Made by a program: the position numbers and the translations under genes. From Candidatus Macondimonas diazotrophica (GTDB taxonomy: Bacteria > Pseudomonadota > Gammaproteobacteria > UBA5335): DNA of 64,000 nucleotides. This document shows, in pieces, positions 44,496-54,500 of the stretch (position 1 is the stretch's first letter; each line of letters begins with the position of its first letter). The DNA lies in contig NZ_SRIO01000003.1 of the NCBI RefSeq assembly GCF_004684205.1, forward strand, positions 176,858-240,857, written 5' to 3'. The notes beneath the pieces are model-generated. The model saw only the letters and a program-made list of their open reading frames with translations, was not told the DNA's origin and searched no databases.

Positions 44496-45476
44496 TCAGT
44501 TGCCGACATAGACGCCCCCCCCACCTTCCGGAAGACCTTCCTCGCCGGGCAGGAAGCGCCACTTCCAGATAAAGCGGATGCGCTCGGTGTGTTGCTTCAT
44601 CGACTCGCTGAATGGCTCGAACGGTGCGGCGAGTTGGAGAATGCGCAAAGCGGCCTGATCCAATTTGCGATGCGGTGAGGGCACCACCACGCGGACATCT
44701 TCGAGTTTACCATCGCTCCCGATCGCGACTTCCATCGTGACGTCCCCGAAGGGTCCCTGCTGAGTGATCTCGCTGGGCATGTTGAGGTTGCCGATGGCTT
44801 CGATGCGCAGGCGCCACTGGTAGAGGTAAGGCGCATAAATGTGCGAGCGCGTGTTGACGGCGATGCGGATCTCGGGCGCAGGCTTGCCCGGCGTTCGCGT
44901 GCGCGCTTCCGGATCCGGCAGCAGCGCGCTGTTGCTGTCGGCGGCTTCGAGCATCAGGCGGGAGATGCGCAGGCGCTGGCCGTCTGGGGTAGCGGCCGGC
45001 TGTGGCGCGCTGGCCAGCATGCGCGCATTGGGTGCCGTCGTGGTGAGGACTTGGCGGCTGGCGGGTCGTGGTGCCTCATCACGCGGCGTATTGGGGTCGG
45101 CTGTGTCGCGCCCACTTAGCTCGTTGAGGGCCTCATTGCCTTGGGGAATTCCTTCATGGTTGATGGCTGCCTGTGAATTGGGCAGGTCACTGCGCGGCCG
45201 CTCCAGTGCGTCCTGCTCACCGGCACCCTGCTGATCGATCTGGGCCCAGAATTGCGGCGTTTCCGGTGCCGCTGTCGGTGCGCCACGGACCAGCGTGACT
45301 TCCAGTTTCTGATTCAAGTCAGGGCTGGCGGGGTGCTCGCGAAAGCCGATCCCCAGGATCAGAATGCCGTGAAGCACGGCGGCGAAGAACAGCGTGCCGA
45401 TGAGCCGATCGTGGCTGCCGATCTCGGGCGGCGTCGGAGATTGGCTGGCGGGTGCTTGGGTGGTTTGGGAGGACAT
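44496..45476 (-). CDS. TonB-like energy transducer
   Basis: A 326-residue TonB-family protein. One membrane helix lies at about 26-45 (LIGTLFFAAVLHGILILGIG), a long Pro/Ala/Glu/Asp-rich periplasmic linker follows, and a C-terminal TonB fold spans about 230-310 (VTMEVAIGSDGKLEDVRVVV). It probably couples the ExbBD proton motive force to outer-membrane transport or another envelope process. In Pseudomonas the TonB3 gene in this same position (next to yqgE and gshB) is needed for type IV pilus twitching. The Pil-Chp operon is divergent nearby, which makes the same role likely here. Confidence 0.82.
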   Translation of the reverse strand: MSSQTTQAPASQSPTPPEIGSHDRLIGTLFFAAVLHGILILGIGFREHPASPDLNQKLEVTLVRGAPTAAPETPQFWAQIDQQGAGEQDALERPRSDLPNSQAAINHEGIPQGNEALNELSGRDTADPNTPRDEAPRPASRQVLTTTAPNARMLASAPQPAATPDGQRLRISRLMLEAADSNSALLPDPEARTRTPGKPAPEIRIAVNTRSHIYAPYLYQWRLRIEAIGNLNMPSEITQQGPFGDVTMEVAIGSDGKLEDVRVVVPSPHRKLDQAALRILQLAAPFEPFSESMKQHTERIRFIWKWRFLPGEEGLPEGGGGVYVGN

Positions 45477-45500
45477 GGGGACGTTATCGGCCGGTCGGGT

Positions 45501-46472
45501 TCAGGGTGCAGCGATGGCGGCAGATTCGCCAAGCCGGCGTTCGATCGCATCCATCAGCAAACCGGCGATGTTGAGGCCGTACTGCCGGTCCAGTTCGCGC
45601 ACGCAGGTTGGACTGGTGACATTGATTTCGGTCAGTGAATCCCCAATGACGTCCAGGCCGACGAACAGCAGACCTTTCTTGCGCAGCATGGGGCCGACCT
45701 GCTCACAGATCCAGTAGTCCCGGTCAGTGAGCGGGCGGCCCTCGCCTCGGCCGCCGGCCGCCAGATTACCGCGGGCCTCGCCAGCGGCCGGGATGCGGGC
45801 CAGGGCATAGGGAACCGGCTGGCCGTCGACGACCAGGATGCGCTTGTCGCCGTCCTTGATGGCGGGCAGGTAGCGCTGTGCCATGGCGAAGCGGCGGCCA
45901 TGATCGGTCAGGGTCTCCAGAATGACGCTGAGATTCGGGTCGTCGTGACGGGTGCGAAAGATAGACGCGCCTCCCATGCCGTCCAGGGGTTTGACGATGA
46001 CCTCGCCCTGATCCACGACAAAGCGCCGAAGCCGCGCCATATCGCGTGCGATCACTGTGGGCGGGCAGCAGTCCGCGAACCATGCGGTGTAGGCCTTCTC
46101 GCTCACATCGCGCAGGCTTTCGGGCCGGTTGACCACCAAGGTTCCGGCTAGTTGCGCACGTTCGAGGATATACGTGGCGTAGATGTACTCCATATTGAAT
46201 GGCGGATCCTTGCGCATCAGGATCACATCCAGCTCACCGAGCGGCACATCGTTTCCGGGCGCGAGATGAAACCAGTTCTGAGTGCTGTCCTGGACTGTCA
46301 GGGGACGCTGGTGCGCCCAAGGGGTGCCATCGGCCAGATATAGATCACCCAGTTCCATATACAGGATCGACCAGCCGCGGCGCTGCGCTTCCAGCAGCAG
46401 CGCCAGTGTGGTGTCCTTGACGGGCTTGATGGTGGCGATGGGATCCATCACCACGCCGATACGCAGGCTCAT
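45501..46472 (-). CDS. gshB: Glutathione synthetase
   Basis: A 323-residue ATP-grasp enzyme. The N-terminal domain starts MSLRIGVVMDPIATIKPVKD, and ATP-grasp motifs include VIVKPLDGMGGASIFR and FVGLDVIGDSLTEINVTSPT. It joins gamma-glutamylcysteine to glycine. GGAGGG gives a strong site about ten bases before the ATG. It follows gshA directly, so the glutathione pathway is made as a pair, and it continues into tonB. Confidence 0.95.
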   Translation of the reverse strand: MSLRIGVVMDPIATIKPVKDTTLALLLEAQRRGWSILYMELGDLYLADGTPWAHQRPLTVQDSTQNWFHLAPGNDVPLGELDVILMRKDPPFNMEYIYATYILERAQLAGTLVVNRPESLRDVSEKAYTAWFADCCPPTVIARDMARLRRFVVDQGEVIVKPLDGMGGASIFRTRHDDPNLSVILETLTDHGRRFAMAQRYLPAIKDGDKRILVVDGQPVPYALARIPAAGEARGNLAAGGRGEGRPLTDRDYWICEQVGPMLRKKGLLFVGLDVIGDSLTEINVTSPTCVRELDRQYGLNIAGLLMDAIERRLGESAAIAAP

Positions 46473-46537
46473 GGATCACCCTCCGCAATGAGTACAGGCG
46501 ATGCGTCGAACGGGCTGGCGTTGGGCAGATGGCGGGC

Positions 46538-47836
46538 TCATGCCTTGATCTCCGCCATTTCGCGCGCGGCGGCGAGGAGGGCAAGGCGCGCAATGACGCC
46601 GTAAGTATAGAACCGGTTCGGGCCGGCATCCGGCTCGCGATTCAGGTCCGGACAGATACACGGCTCGCAAAATGGCAGCGGATGGAACTCCATGCCAGGC
46701 GCGTTGAGATTCTCGGTCGGGCCGCGCTGGGCGTGTACGCGGTAGAAGCCGCCGACCACCGTGGCGTCGATCATGTAGACCACAGGTTCCGCCACGGCGG
46801 CCTCGACACCCCAGGTTTCGGCAGTCGGGATGCCTTCCTGAAGCAGCACGCGACTGATGGGAAGTCCCTCCTTCGCCGAGCTCATCTTGGAACGGGTTTT
46901 CCGATTGATCTGGGTGAGTTCTTCGATCGAGCGAATGCTCATGACGCCCATACCATAAGTTCCCGCATCGGCCTTGACGATCAGAAAGGGCGGATGGTCG
47001 ATGTCGCGTTCGGCATAGCGCGCTCGGATGTGATCGAACAGGGCTTGCCCGTTGGCCGTTAGACAGTCCAATCCTTCCCGTTTCTGGAAATCCACCTGAC
47101 CGCAGTAGCGTGAGTCGGGTGTGATGAGCCAGGGATCCAATCCCAGTTGAGCGGCGAATTCGTCGGCCACTTCTGCATACAGGGCGAAGTGGTGCTGCTT
47201 GGAGCGGTGTGTCCACCCCAGTGCCGTAGGGGGCAGAACGTTCTGCTCGAGTCCGTCCAGTATCGGCGGCATGCCGCCTGAAAGATCGTTGTTAAGCAGG
47301 ATCAGGCAAGGGTCGAAGTTCCTCACGCCGAGGCGGGCACCATTGCGCGTGAGGGGCTCGAGCTGCAGATGAGGGGCGATTGTCGTACCCAAGGGTTCGG
47401 GAGCGTTCAAGTCGGGCCGTAGCGAGCCGATACGCACCTCGAAGCCGGCTTGGGATACCAGGCTGGCCAGCGTTCCCAGGCTATCCAGGTAATAAGGGTT
47501 GCGCGTGTGGCTTTCGGGAATGATCAACACTCGGCTGGCGGTCGGGCAGTTGCGTTCAATGGCTTGGCGCATCGCCTGCACGCAGAGCGCGTGGCAACCG
47601 GGTGCCAGGTTGTTGAAGCCGGCTGGAAACAGATTGGTGTCCACCGGTGTGAGCTTGAATCCGGCATTGCGCAGATCCACCGACGCATACAGCGGGGGAC
47701 GCGTGTGCCGCCATTGGCGGCGAAACCAGTATTCGATCGTGCTTTGTTGGGCGAGCAGCGCAGCTTCGAGTTGCCGGACCTGATCGTGGGGCACGCGATC
47801 GAGATGAGGGAGATCGGTCGGTTCGACAAAGGCCAT
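46538..47836 (-). CDS. gshA: Glutamate-cysteine ligase, Acidithiobacillus type
   Basis: A 432-residue glutamate-cysteine ligase of the type first found in Acidithiobacillus (TIGR02049), unlike E. coli GshA. Blocks I recognise are DTNLFPAGFNNL, VLIIPESHTRNPYYLDSL, LNNDLSGGMP, VKADAGTYGMGVMSIRS and PSEWNK-free ATP-grasp-like C-terminal YTYGVIARLALLAAAREMA. It makes gamma-glutamylcysteine. AGGAAG lies eight bases before the ATG. It heads the leftward run that ends at pyrK and is divergent from pilG. A 65-base gap separates it from gshB. Confidence 0.85.
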   Translation of the reverse strand: MAFVEPTDLPHLDRVPHDQVRQLEAALLAQQSTIEYWFRRQWRHTRPPLYASVDLRNAGFKLTPVDTNLFPAGFNNLAPGCHALCVQAMRQAIERNCPTASRVLIIPESHTRNPYYLDSLGTLASLVSQAGFEVRIGSLRPDLNAPEPLGTTIAPHLQLEPLTRNGARLGVRNFDPCLILLNNDLSGGMPPILDGLEQNVLPPTALGWTHRSKQHHFALYAEVADEFAAQLGLDPWLITPDSRYCGQVDFQKREGLDCLTANGQALFDHIRARYAERDIDHPPFLIVKADAGTYGMGVMSIRSIEELTQINRKTRSKMSSAKEGLPISRVLLQEGIPTAETWGVEAAVAEPVVYMIDATVVGGFYRVHAQRGPTENLNAPGMEFHPLPFCEPCICPDLNREPDAGPNRFYTYGVIARLALLAAAREMAEIKA

Positions 47837-47933
47837 CGGAAACTTCCTGAAAATGCCAATCAGGCGCCCATGATACTGAATCGATCGGTCAAGCGGCGTG
47901 ATGCGTCAGAGAAACACGAAGATGAGTGTGGCC

Positions 47934-48386
47934 ATGGACAACAAGCAAATAGAAATCGATGACCAGGCAGCTGGCGGAGCTAACCGACTCGCAATGCGGG
48001 TAATGGTGATCGATGACAGCAAAACCATCCGTCGGACGGCCGAGACGTTACTGATGCGCGAGGGCTTCGAGGTCATTACCGCGCAGGATGGTTATGAAGC
48101 GCTGGGGCTCGTGGTTCGTCATCGCCCTGATCTGGTGTTCGTCGACATCATGATGCCGCGCCTGGACGGCTACCAGACCTGCGCGCTGATCAAGCGCCAC
48201 CCGGATTTTCGGCATATCCCCGTCGTTCTGCTCTCCAGCAAGGATGGATTGTTTGATCGCGCCCGTGGCCGCCTGGTCGGGTCCGAACGATATCTGACCA
48301 AACCCTTTTCGCGCGAGGAGCTGCTTGAAGCGATTTCCGCGTTCAAGGCTGGTGAAACAACATCGACGGGGCGGGGGCTTCAATAA
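47934..48386 (+). CDS. pilG: Response regulator PilG
   Basis: A 150-residue single-domain response regulator. Acidic pocket VIDDSKTIRRTAETLL, phospho-acceptor in DLVFVDIMMPRLDGYQTCAL, switch Ser in VVLLSSKDGLFDRARG and Lys in YLTKPFSREEL. This matches PilG of the Pil-Chp system, which promotes type IV pilus extension and cAMP signalling after phosphorylation by ChpA. The start is uncertain: ATGs at 47898, 47922 and 47934 are in frame and ribosome binding sites are poor. It is the first gene of the operon. Confidence 0.92.
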   Translation: MDNKQIEIDDQAAGGANRLAMRVMVIDDSKTIRRTAETLLMREGFEVITAQDGYEALGLVVRHRPDLVFVDIMMPRLDGYQTCALIKRHPDFRHIPVVLLSSKDGLFDRARGRLVGSERYLTKPFSREELLEAISAFKAGETTSTGRGLQ

Positions 48387-48399
48387 GAGGGTCGGGGAA

Positions 48400-48765
48400 A
48401 TGGCGCGGATACTGATCGTCGATGACTCGCCGACCGAACTGCACGTGCTGCGGCGTTTGCTGGAAAAACATGGCTACCAGATTCTGGTTGCCCACGATGC
48501 GGTGCAGGCCATCGATCTGGCCCGTAGAGAACGCCCCGATCTCATTCTGATGGATGTGGTCATGCCGGGCATGAGTGGATTTCAGGCGACCCGCAAGCTT
48601 GCCCGTGATCAACAAACGGCGTCCATTCCGGTGTTCATTGTGAGCTCGAAGAATCAGGAAAGTGATCGGGTTTGGGGTTTGCGTCAGGGGGCGGTGGATT
48701 ATGTACTCAAGCCGGTCAATGAGCACGACATCATCCCCCGCATGAATGCGGTGCTCGGAACGTGA
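48400..48765 (+). CDS. pilH: Response regulator PilH
   Basis: A 121-residue response regulator, the same length as PilH of Pseudomonas. The acidic pocket is ILIVDDSPTELHVLRRLLEK, the phospho-acceptor is in DLILMDVVMPGMSGFQATRK and the Lys in YVLKPVNEHDI. PilH competes with PilG for phosphate from ChpA. The ATG at 48400 follows GGGGAA, and the frame from 48325 is not needed. The stop overlaps the GTG of the next gene. Confidence 0.92.
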   Translation: MARILIVDDSPTELHVLRRLLEKHGYQILVAHDAVQAIDLARRERPDLILMDVVMPGMSGFQATRKLARDQQTASIPVFIVSSKNQESDRVWGLRQGAVDYVLKPVNEHDIIPRMNAVLGT

Positions 48766-49334
48766 ACGTGCCGGAGACGGCCGCGCTTCTTGAACCTGTC
48801 GATCCCTTTGCGGCGCTGTGTCGCCTGGATCGGCTGTGCCACGCCGGGCCAATCCGTCCGTCGCCCGAAGCGTCCTGGCCCGAGGTGGAGTCCCCGGAGA
48901 TGGCGCAAGCACTTGTCTTCGAGACGGATGGTTGGCTGCTGGCCTTGCCTCAACCCTGGGTCGTGGAAGTGCTTCGACGGCCCCGGTTGACGCGCATTCC
49001 GAATGCACCCGATGCGATCCAGGGTGTGACCAATCTGCGTGGCATGCTCGTTCCAGTGCTTGCCGTGACCGCGCTGATGGGATGGCGTGGGGGCGGTCTC
49101 CCGCCCCCACTCATCGTGTGTCTCGCGCAGGGTTCCCAAATCCTCGGATTGGGCGTTCAGACACTTCATGGCTTGCAGTCCCTCGCGTCGGGATTGCGCC
49201 ACGACGGTCCCACGCCGCGATTGCTGCAGCCAGCAATCTGGTGTGGGGGCGTCGTTCTGTCGGATGGCCGTTGGGCAGGCGTGCCCGATTGGCCCACGTT
49301 ACTGCGGGTGGCGCATGTCAACCCGGTAACCTGA
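48762..49334 (+). CDS. pilI: CheW-like adaptor PilI
   Basis: A 190-residue CheW-domain protein. VPVLAVTALMG and LRGMLVPV are typical of the CheW fold. PilI links the receptor PilJ to the kinase ChpA. The start is a GTG overlapping the pilH stop (GTGA at 48762-48765). The N-terminal 45 residues are variable. An ordinary member of the Pil-Chp operon. Confidence 0.85.
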   Translation: MNVPETAALLEPVDPFAALCRLDRLCHAGPIRPSPEASWPEVESPEMAQALVFETDGWLLALPQPWVVEVLRRPRLTRIPNAPDAIQGVTNLRGMLVPVLAVTALMGWRGGGLPPPLIVCLAQGSQILGLGVQTLHGLQSLASGLRHDGPTPRLLQPAIWCGGVVLSDGRWAGVPDWPTLLRVAHVNPVT

Positions 49335-49463
49335 TGGCGCATCCTGCATTCCATCGACTCAGGTGACTATCAAGACCCGATCAAGGTTGCCGATGCCAAA
49401 GGCTGAGTGCCGAAAAAGCGAGCCTGTGAGTTAGTCGCAACCCGAGGGGAGTCCACCCGCGTC

Positions 49464-51518
49464 ATGCTTGAACCATCCCTTGCATTCATCCGTGGTCGCT
49501 CTTTGGATCGGCGTATCGCGTCCTATCTGCTGGGCGGACTCGCGATTGCAATTTTCCTCACCCTTGGCAGCTGGGCCTACCTCGCGGGCCTGGAATGGCG
49601 AGACGAGCAGCATCTGAAACTGACCAGTGAACAGCAAATCTTGACGGAGCGCCTTGCCGCGCGCAGTTTCGAGGTCACCAATGCGTTCAGCGATGAACTG
49701 GCCAATCGGCAGACGTTCAGCGAGTTGGCACGCAGCATTGAAAGTTTCACCAAGGCCAGTCGGATCCTCAAGCAGGGCGAAGCCGATATCGGGCTGGCTC
49801 CTGTACCGGATAGCGTTCAGGCCCGTGTCGATATCGTGGTGGAGGCGTGGACGAAAGCCCAGCCCCATCTTCAATCCCTTACGGCGGTGCGTGCTGTGAT
49901 GCCGGGCGCCCGAGCCTACCAAGCCGAGTTTCAGGGTGCATTGCCCGATTGGATGTCGGATCTGGACACCTTGCTGGATCAGATGCGGATTGCCCGGCTG
50001 TCCCAGGAACAGGTGAACTACACCCTTCGCCTGGGGCTCGATCTGCAGCGCATGCGTGAGTGGATCGATGCGTTGTTCGACGGTGTCGGTGCCCCCGAAG
50101 CGTTGCCGGGCCAACTGACGGACACACTGGCGCACTTCGGCGATGGCCTGCAAGCGTTGTCCGAAGGCAATCGTGGCCTGGGTATCACTGCATTGCCCGC
50201 TGCGGGGCCGATGCGGCAGACCTTGACCCGAATGATGAATCGCTACGCTCTCCTCAACCAGCAGGTCGACTACATAGCCGCCAATGGATTGGCCTTGCAT
50301 CGGGCCAACCGTGCATCGCGGCAGCTGGTGATCGGTCTTGCCACGGTTCAGGAAGGCCTGACGCAGCAGGAGCTGGCCCTGAAAGCGGCCATTGATACGC
50401 GATTCATGCAACCGTTCCTGCTGGTCATCCTGAGCGGCATCAGTGTGGTTCTGGTCACCTTGGTGGTCTACCGCCTGGTGACTCGGGTCCGACAGTTGCT
50501 GGGCGAGGCCCGCCATGTGAACGAAAAGAATCAGGAAGCAATCCTGAATCTGCTCGACGAAATGGGCGATCTGGCGGAAGGGGATCTCAGTGTCCAGGCA
50601 ACGGTCACCGGTGATATCACGGGCGCCATCGCGGATTCGGTGAATTACACCGTCGAGCAGTTGCGGGAACTGGTGCGCACCATCAATCAAACGGCTGAAC
50701 GTGTCGCTGCAGCGGTGACGGAGACTCAGGATGTCGCCACGCGGCTGTTGGTGGCCAGTGAGCGGCAGAGTGGGCAGATCGAGAGCACGACCTCGGCCAT
50801 TCAGAGCATGGCGCAGTCCATCGAACAGGTTTCCGACAATGCCCAACGGTCAGCGCGCGTCGCGCAACATGCGGTGGATGTTGCCGGAAAGGGGAGCGCC
50901 GCCGTGCAGCGCACCATCGAAGGCATGCAGGTCATTCGCGAACAGATTCAAGAAACCTCCAAGCGCATCAAGCGGCTGGGCGAAAGCTCGCAGGAAATCG
51001 GTCACATCGTTGGGCTCATCAACGATATCGCCGAACAAACCAACATTCTGGCGCTCAATGCGGCTATTCAGGCTTCTGCCGCGGGAGACGCAGGCCGGGG
51101 TTTCGGGGTGGTGGCCGATGAAGTTCAGCGCCTCGCCGAACGCTCGGCTGCCGCCACGCGGCAAATCGAGGCTTTGGTGCGCATGATTCAGGCCGATACC
51201 CAGGAAGCGGTGGCCTCCATGGAGAAGAGCACCACCGGTGTGGTGTCCGGTTCCCAGCGGGCAGAAGATGCCGGCAATGCATTGGATGAGATCGAACGTG
51301 TCTCGAGCCAGATTTCGGTCCTGGTGAGCAGCATTTCCGAGGCTGCTCAACAGCAGACAGCCAAGGCGGGGGAAATGTCGATCAGTATGCGCGCCATTCG
51401 GGAGGTGACTGTGCAGGCAGCCAAGGGAACCCGCGCAACCGGACATGCGATTGGCCGATTGGCTCAGCTGGCGACCGAGCTTCGACGTTCGGTCGCGGGT
51501 TTCAAGCTACCCACGTGA
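49464..51518 (+). CDS. pilJ: Methyl-accepting chemotaxis protein PilJ
   Basis: A 684-residue receptor, against 682 in P. aeruginosa. Two membrane helices flank a periplasmic domain of about 280 residues (first helix near 20-40, second near 320-340). The cytoplasmic part has a HAMP-like stretch ([21 protein letters not shown]) and a signalling helix with [21 protein letters not shown] sequence and [21 protein letters not shown]. PilJ senses pilus or surface signals. I chose the ATG at 49464 for length; a GTG at 49407 is also in frame. The 129 bases before it have no gene. Methylation sites may exist, but no CheR (PilK) or CheB (ChpB) gene is in the cluster. Confidence 0.9.
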   Translation: MLEPSLAFIRGRSLDRRIASYLLGGLAIAIFLTLGSWAYLAGLEWRDEQHLKLTSEQQILTERLAARSFEVTNAFSDELANRQTFSELARSIESFTKASRILKQGEADIGLAPVPDSVQARVDIVVEAWTKAQPHLQSLTAVRAVMPGARAYQAEFQGALPDWMSDLDTLLDQMRIARLSQEQVNYTLRLGLDLQRMREWIDALFDGVGAPEALPGQLTDTLAHFGDGLQALSEGNRGLGITALPAAGPMRQTLTRMMNRYALLNQQVDYIAANGLALHRANRASRQLVIGLATVQEGLTQQELALKAAIDTRFMQPFLLVILSGISVVLVTLVVYRLVTRVRQLLGEARHVNEKNQEAILNLLDEMGDLAEGDLSVQATVTGDITGAIADSVNYTVEQLRELVRTINQTAERVAAAVTETQDVATRLLVASERQSGQIESTTSAIQSMAQSIEQVSDNAQRSARVAQHAVDVAGKGSAAVQRTIEGMQVIREQIQETSKRIKRLGESSQEIGHIVGLINDIAEQTNILALNAAIQASAAGDAGRGFGVVADEVQRLAERSAAATRQIEALVRMIQADTQEAVASMEKSTTGVVSGSQRAEDAGNALDEIERVSSQISVLVSSISEAAQQQTAKAGEMSISMRAIREVTVQAAKGTRATGHAIGRLAQLATELRRSVAGFKLPT

Positions 51519-51528
51519 GGGTCAGGTG

Positions 51529-54500
51529 ATGCAACCGGCATCGACATCGACGAGCGATCAAATGCCCCGGAGCCCGCATGCCGCGCAGATTCAGGCAATC
51601 GAGACCCTGCTGCCGGCGATCCAAGAGCACTTTGACCAATTGCGCGGGCTCTTGGAAACCATGGGGCGCGGCGATGTCACGGTCGAAGCACTGGACACTT
51701 TGCGACAGGGTTGGCAGCAGTTACGCGACACCTTTTACTTTGCGGGGCTACGGGGGCCGGCTTATTCCGCCGGACAGGCGCTGGTTGCATTGACCGCCTG
51801 CGCGCATCCGGATGCCTATGCAGACAATCTCGGCGATGCTCTGGCAGGCCTGCTTGTTGCGTTGTCCGCTTATCTCGCGCTACGGGCACGGGGCGAGCCG
51901 GAATGCCCCTCCTTACTGGTATTTCCGATCAATGCGCTGCGATTGGCGACGCACCGACCCACGGTCTGCGCCGCGGAAGTTTTCGCGTTGACGGGCGGGG
52001 CGGATCTGATCATCCAGACCGGTCCGGATACGACCGAGACGAATCGAGCCGTCATCCGATCTTTGGCGCAGCGCTATCGCAGCGGCGTGATGCATGCCAC
52101 CGTTTCAGCTTTGCGGGATGACGATTGGGCGCAGCCGCTGAAAGGCTTGGTTCGGGTTGCAGAGAAGTTGCAACACGCCGCAAGTACGCCAGCCGTCGCA
52201 AGAAGCTGGTGGATCCTGGGCGGCTTGTTGATGGCGCTGGCCGAGGGAAGCGTTTCGCGTAGCGAGGTTCGCCCGATCGTGCTGCGCATCGAGCGGATGC
52301 TGGGTGGCCTGGCAGACACAGGCGAAACGGCGGAGATGCAGGACACACATCGTCACGTGGCGGCGCAGGCGCTGTATCTCTTGGCGCGCTCGCCTTCGCT
52401 GGTCGCCGACGAGGCCAAGGCGGTGACACAGACCTACGATTTATCGGCTTGGATCGTTTCGCCGGAAGAGCAGGAGCGACTGCGGCTGGCACTCGGTGAT
52501 GCGAGCAGTGAAGCCATCGAGGGTGTCACCCGAACGATTCGCGAAGATTTGCAGATGGTGAAGGAATCGCTGGATGTGCTGTCTCGCAGCGCGCATCCAC
52601 CGGCCGAAGAACTCAAGGTGTTGGCGGGAATCACGAGCGATCTGTGTGGGACGCTCGCGATTCTCGATCGGCCCGATCTGATGCACGAGATGGCGCTTGC
52701 ATCCACACGTCTCGAACGCTGGATGGAGCGCGAGAGGGTTCCCGAAGCGGAATGGTCGGAACTGGCCCAGTCGGTGCTGCGGGTTGAGGCGACGCTCGCC
52801 GGTCTGTCCGAATCATCCCCGCAGCCTGACGGCACCGTCGATGCTTTGCTCCGGCAAGCGGTCATCCATGAGGCGCTTGTTGATCTGCGGCGTGTCATGG
52901 GGCATCTGGAAGCCAACGATCCGCTGGTCGCTCACGAGACTGTGACCGGTGATCTGGCCGGAATCGGCGCAGCGCTCGCAATGGCGGGCATGAGCCAGAT
53001 GGCTGCGCATTTCAATCAATTGGCCGGGGTCCTGGGAGATTGGCGGCGCGGTTCGTCGTCGCTGGATGAAGCGTTGGCAGCCGCGCTCGAGAGTTTGATG
53101 TTGGCGTTGGAGCAGGCCGAGGAGTCCACGTTGGGCGACCCTGCAGCGCAGCAACGCGCCGGAATGATGGTGAAGCGCTTTGTCGAGGCGCTCACACCAG
53201 CGCCCAGAGCGCAGCAAGTGGCGTCTTCGGCAGGGGCGGACGCCGCAAGCGCACACACCGGCACGCTCGACCTGAGCGCGATTTTTGTCGAAGAGGCCGA
53301 GGAGATCATGGCCCGGATCGAACCGGCTTTGGCAGCCTGGCAGCAGGACCGCATCGATCGCGCAGCGCTGGCGGATTTGCGTCGCGCGTTTCATACGCTC
53401 AAAGGATCAGGCCGCATGGCGGGCGCCGAAGCGATTGGCGAATTGGCCTGGGGGATCGAGCGCGTGCTCAACCAGGTGATCGAGCGGGAGGACCCGGTCG
53501 ATGACGAGGTGGTCATGACCGTGGTCGAGGGGACAGCGCATCTGACCGCCCATTTGCCCGAGCTTCAGCGCCCATTGTCCGGTGAGGCGCAATCCTGTCT
53601 CGATCGCCTTGCAATGATGCCGTCGCGGCAGGACGCTGCTGAGGGACAAAGTCCACCGGGCACTGAAGATGTTTCAGCGACATCGGAATCGGTCGCGATG
53701 CCGGTGCTGGCCGCAGAGTCTGATTCAGGGCAGCACTCCAAGATCGATGCGGAGGTGCGGACCAGTCCGACGATCATGGCAGACGGCGCACTTCCGGAGC
53801 CGTCCATTGATGGGGTCGACGGGGTGCAGGACGAGGACGCCACAGACCTGTGGACTCTGTTTGAGCATGAAGCCATGGCGTATCTGTCGCGGATACAGTC
53901 CTATCTCCAACAGGCAGGCGAAAATGCTGCTCTGCCGCTCGATTCGGACGTGCTGCGCGCTTTCCATACACTGAAGGGGACTGCGCGGACGGTTGGTCTT
54001 GACGCGCTGGCGCAATGGGCCGACGAGATCGATGGGTGGGCCAAGGCTGCGCAACGGGCCGACAAACCGCTGATGCAGGGGCAGATCGCCATCTTGGGGG
54101 AAGCGACGGAAGCCTGCCGGCAGGCGGTGCGTACGGCGATCGATCCATCAATCGAGGTGGCATGGCTGCAGCGCTTGCGGCGTGATCGGGAGCGGCTGGA
54201 GCAGCAGATGAGCGTCGAGCCCGCCGATCCGGAGATTCGGGCGCTCTTTCTTGAAGAAAGTGCCGAGTTGCTGGCCCATATCGATGATTTGTTTGGCGTT
54301 GACCCGAAGGCTGACCGCGCGATCCCCGTCGATGCCCTGATGGGCGCTCTGCATACGTTCAAGGGCGGCGCCCGAATGGCGGGTGCGCTGCTTTTGGGTG
54401 ATCTGGCGCATGCCATCGAGAGTTACCTCGCGCGCTTGCGGCCCGTGGAGGAGGAGATGCCGCGTGAGGCGCATGCGTTGCTTCGTCAGGCAGTGGATGC

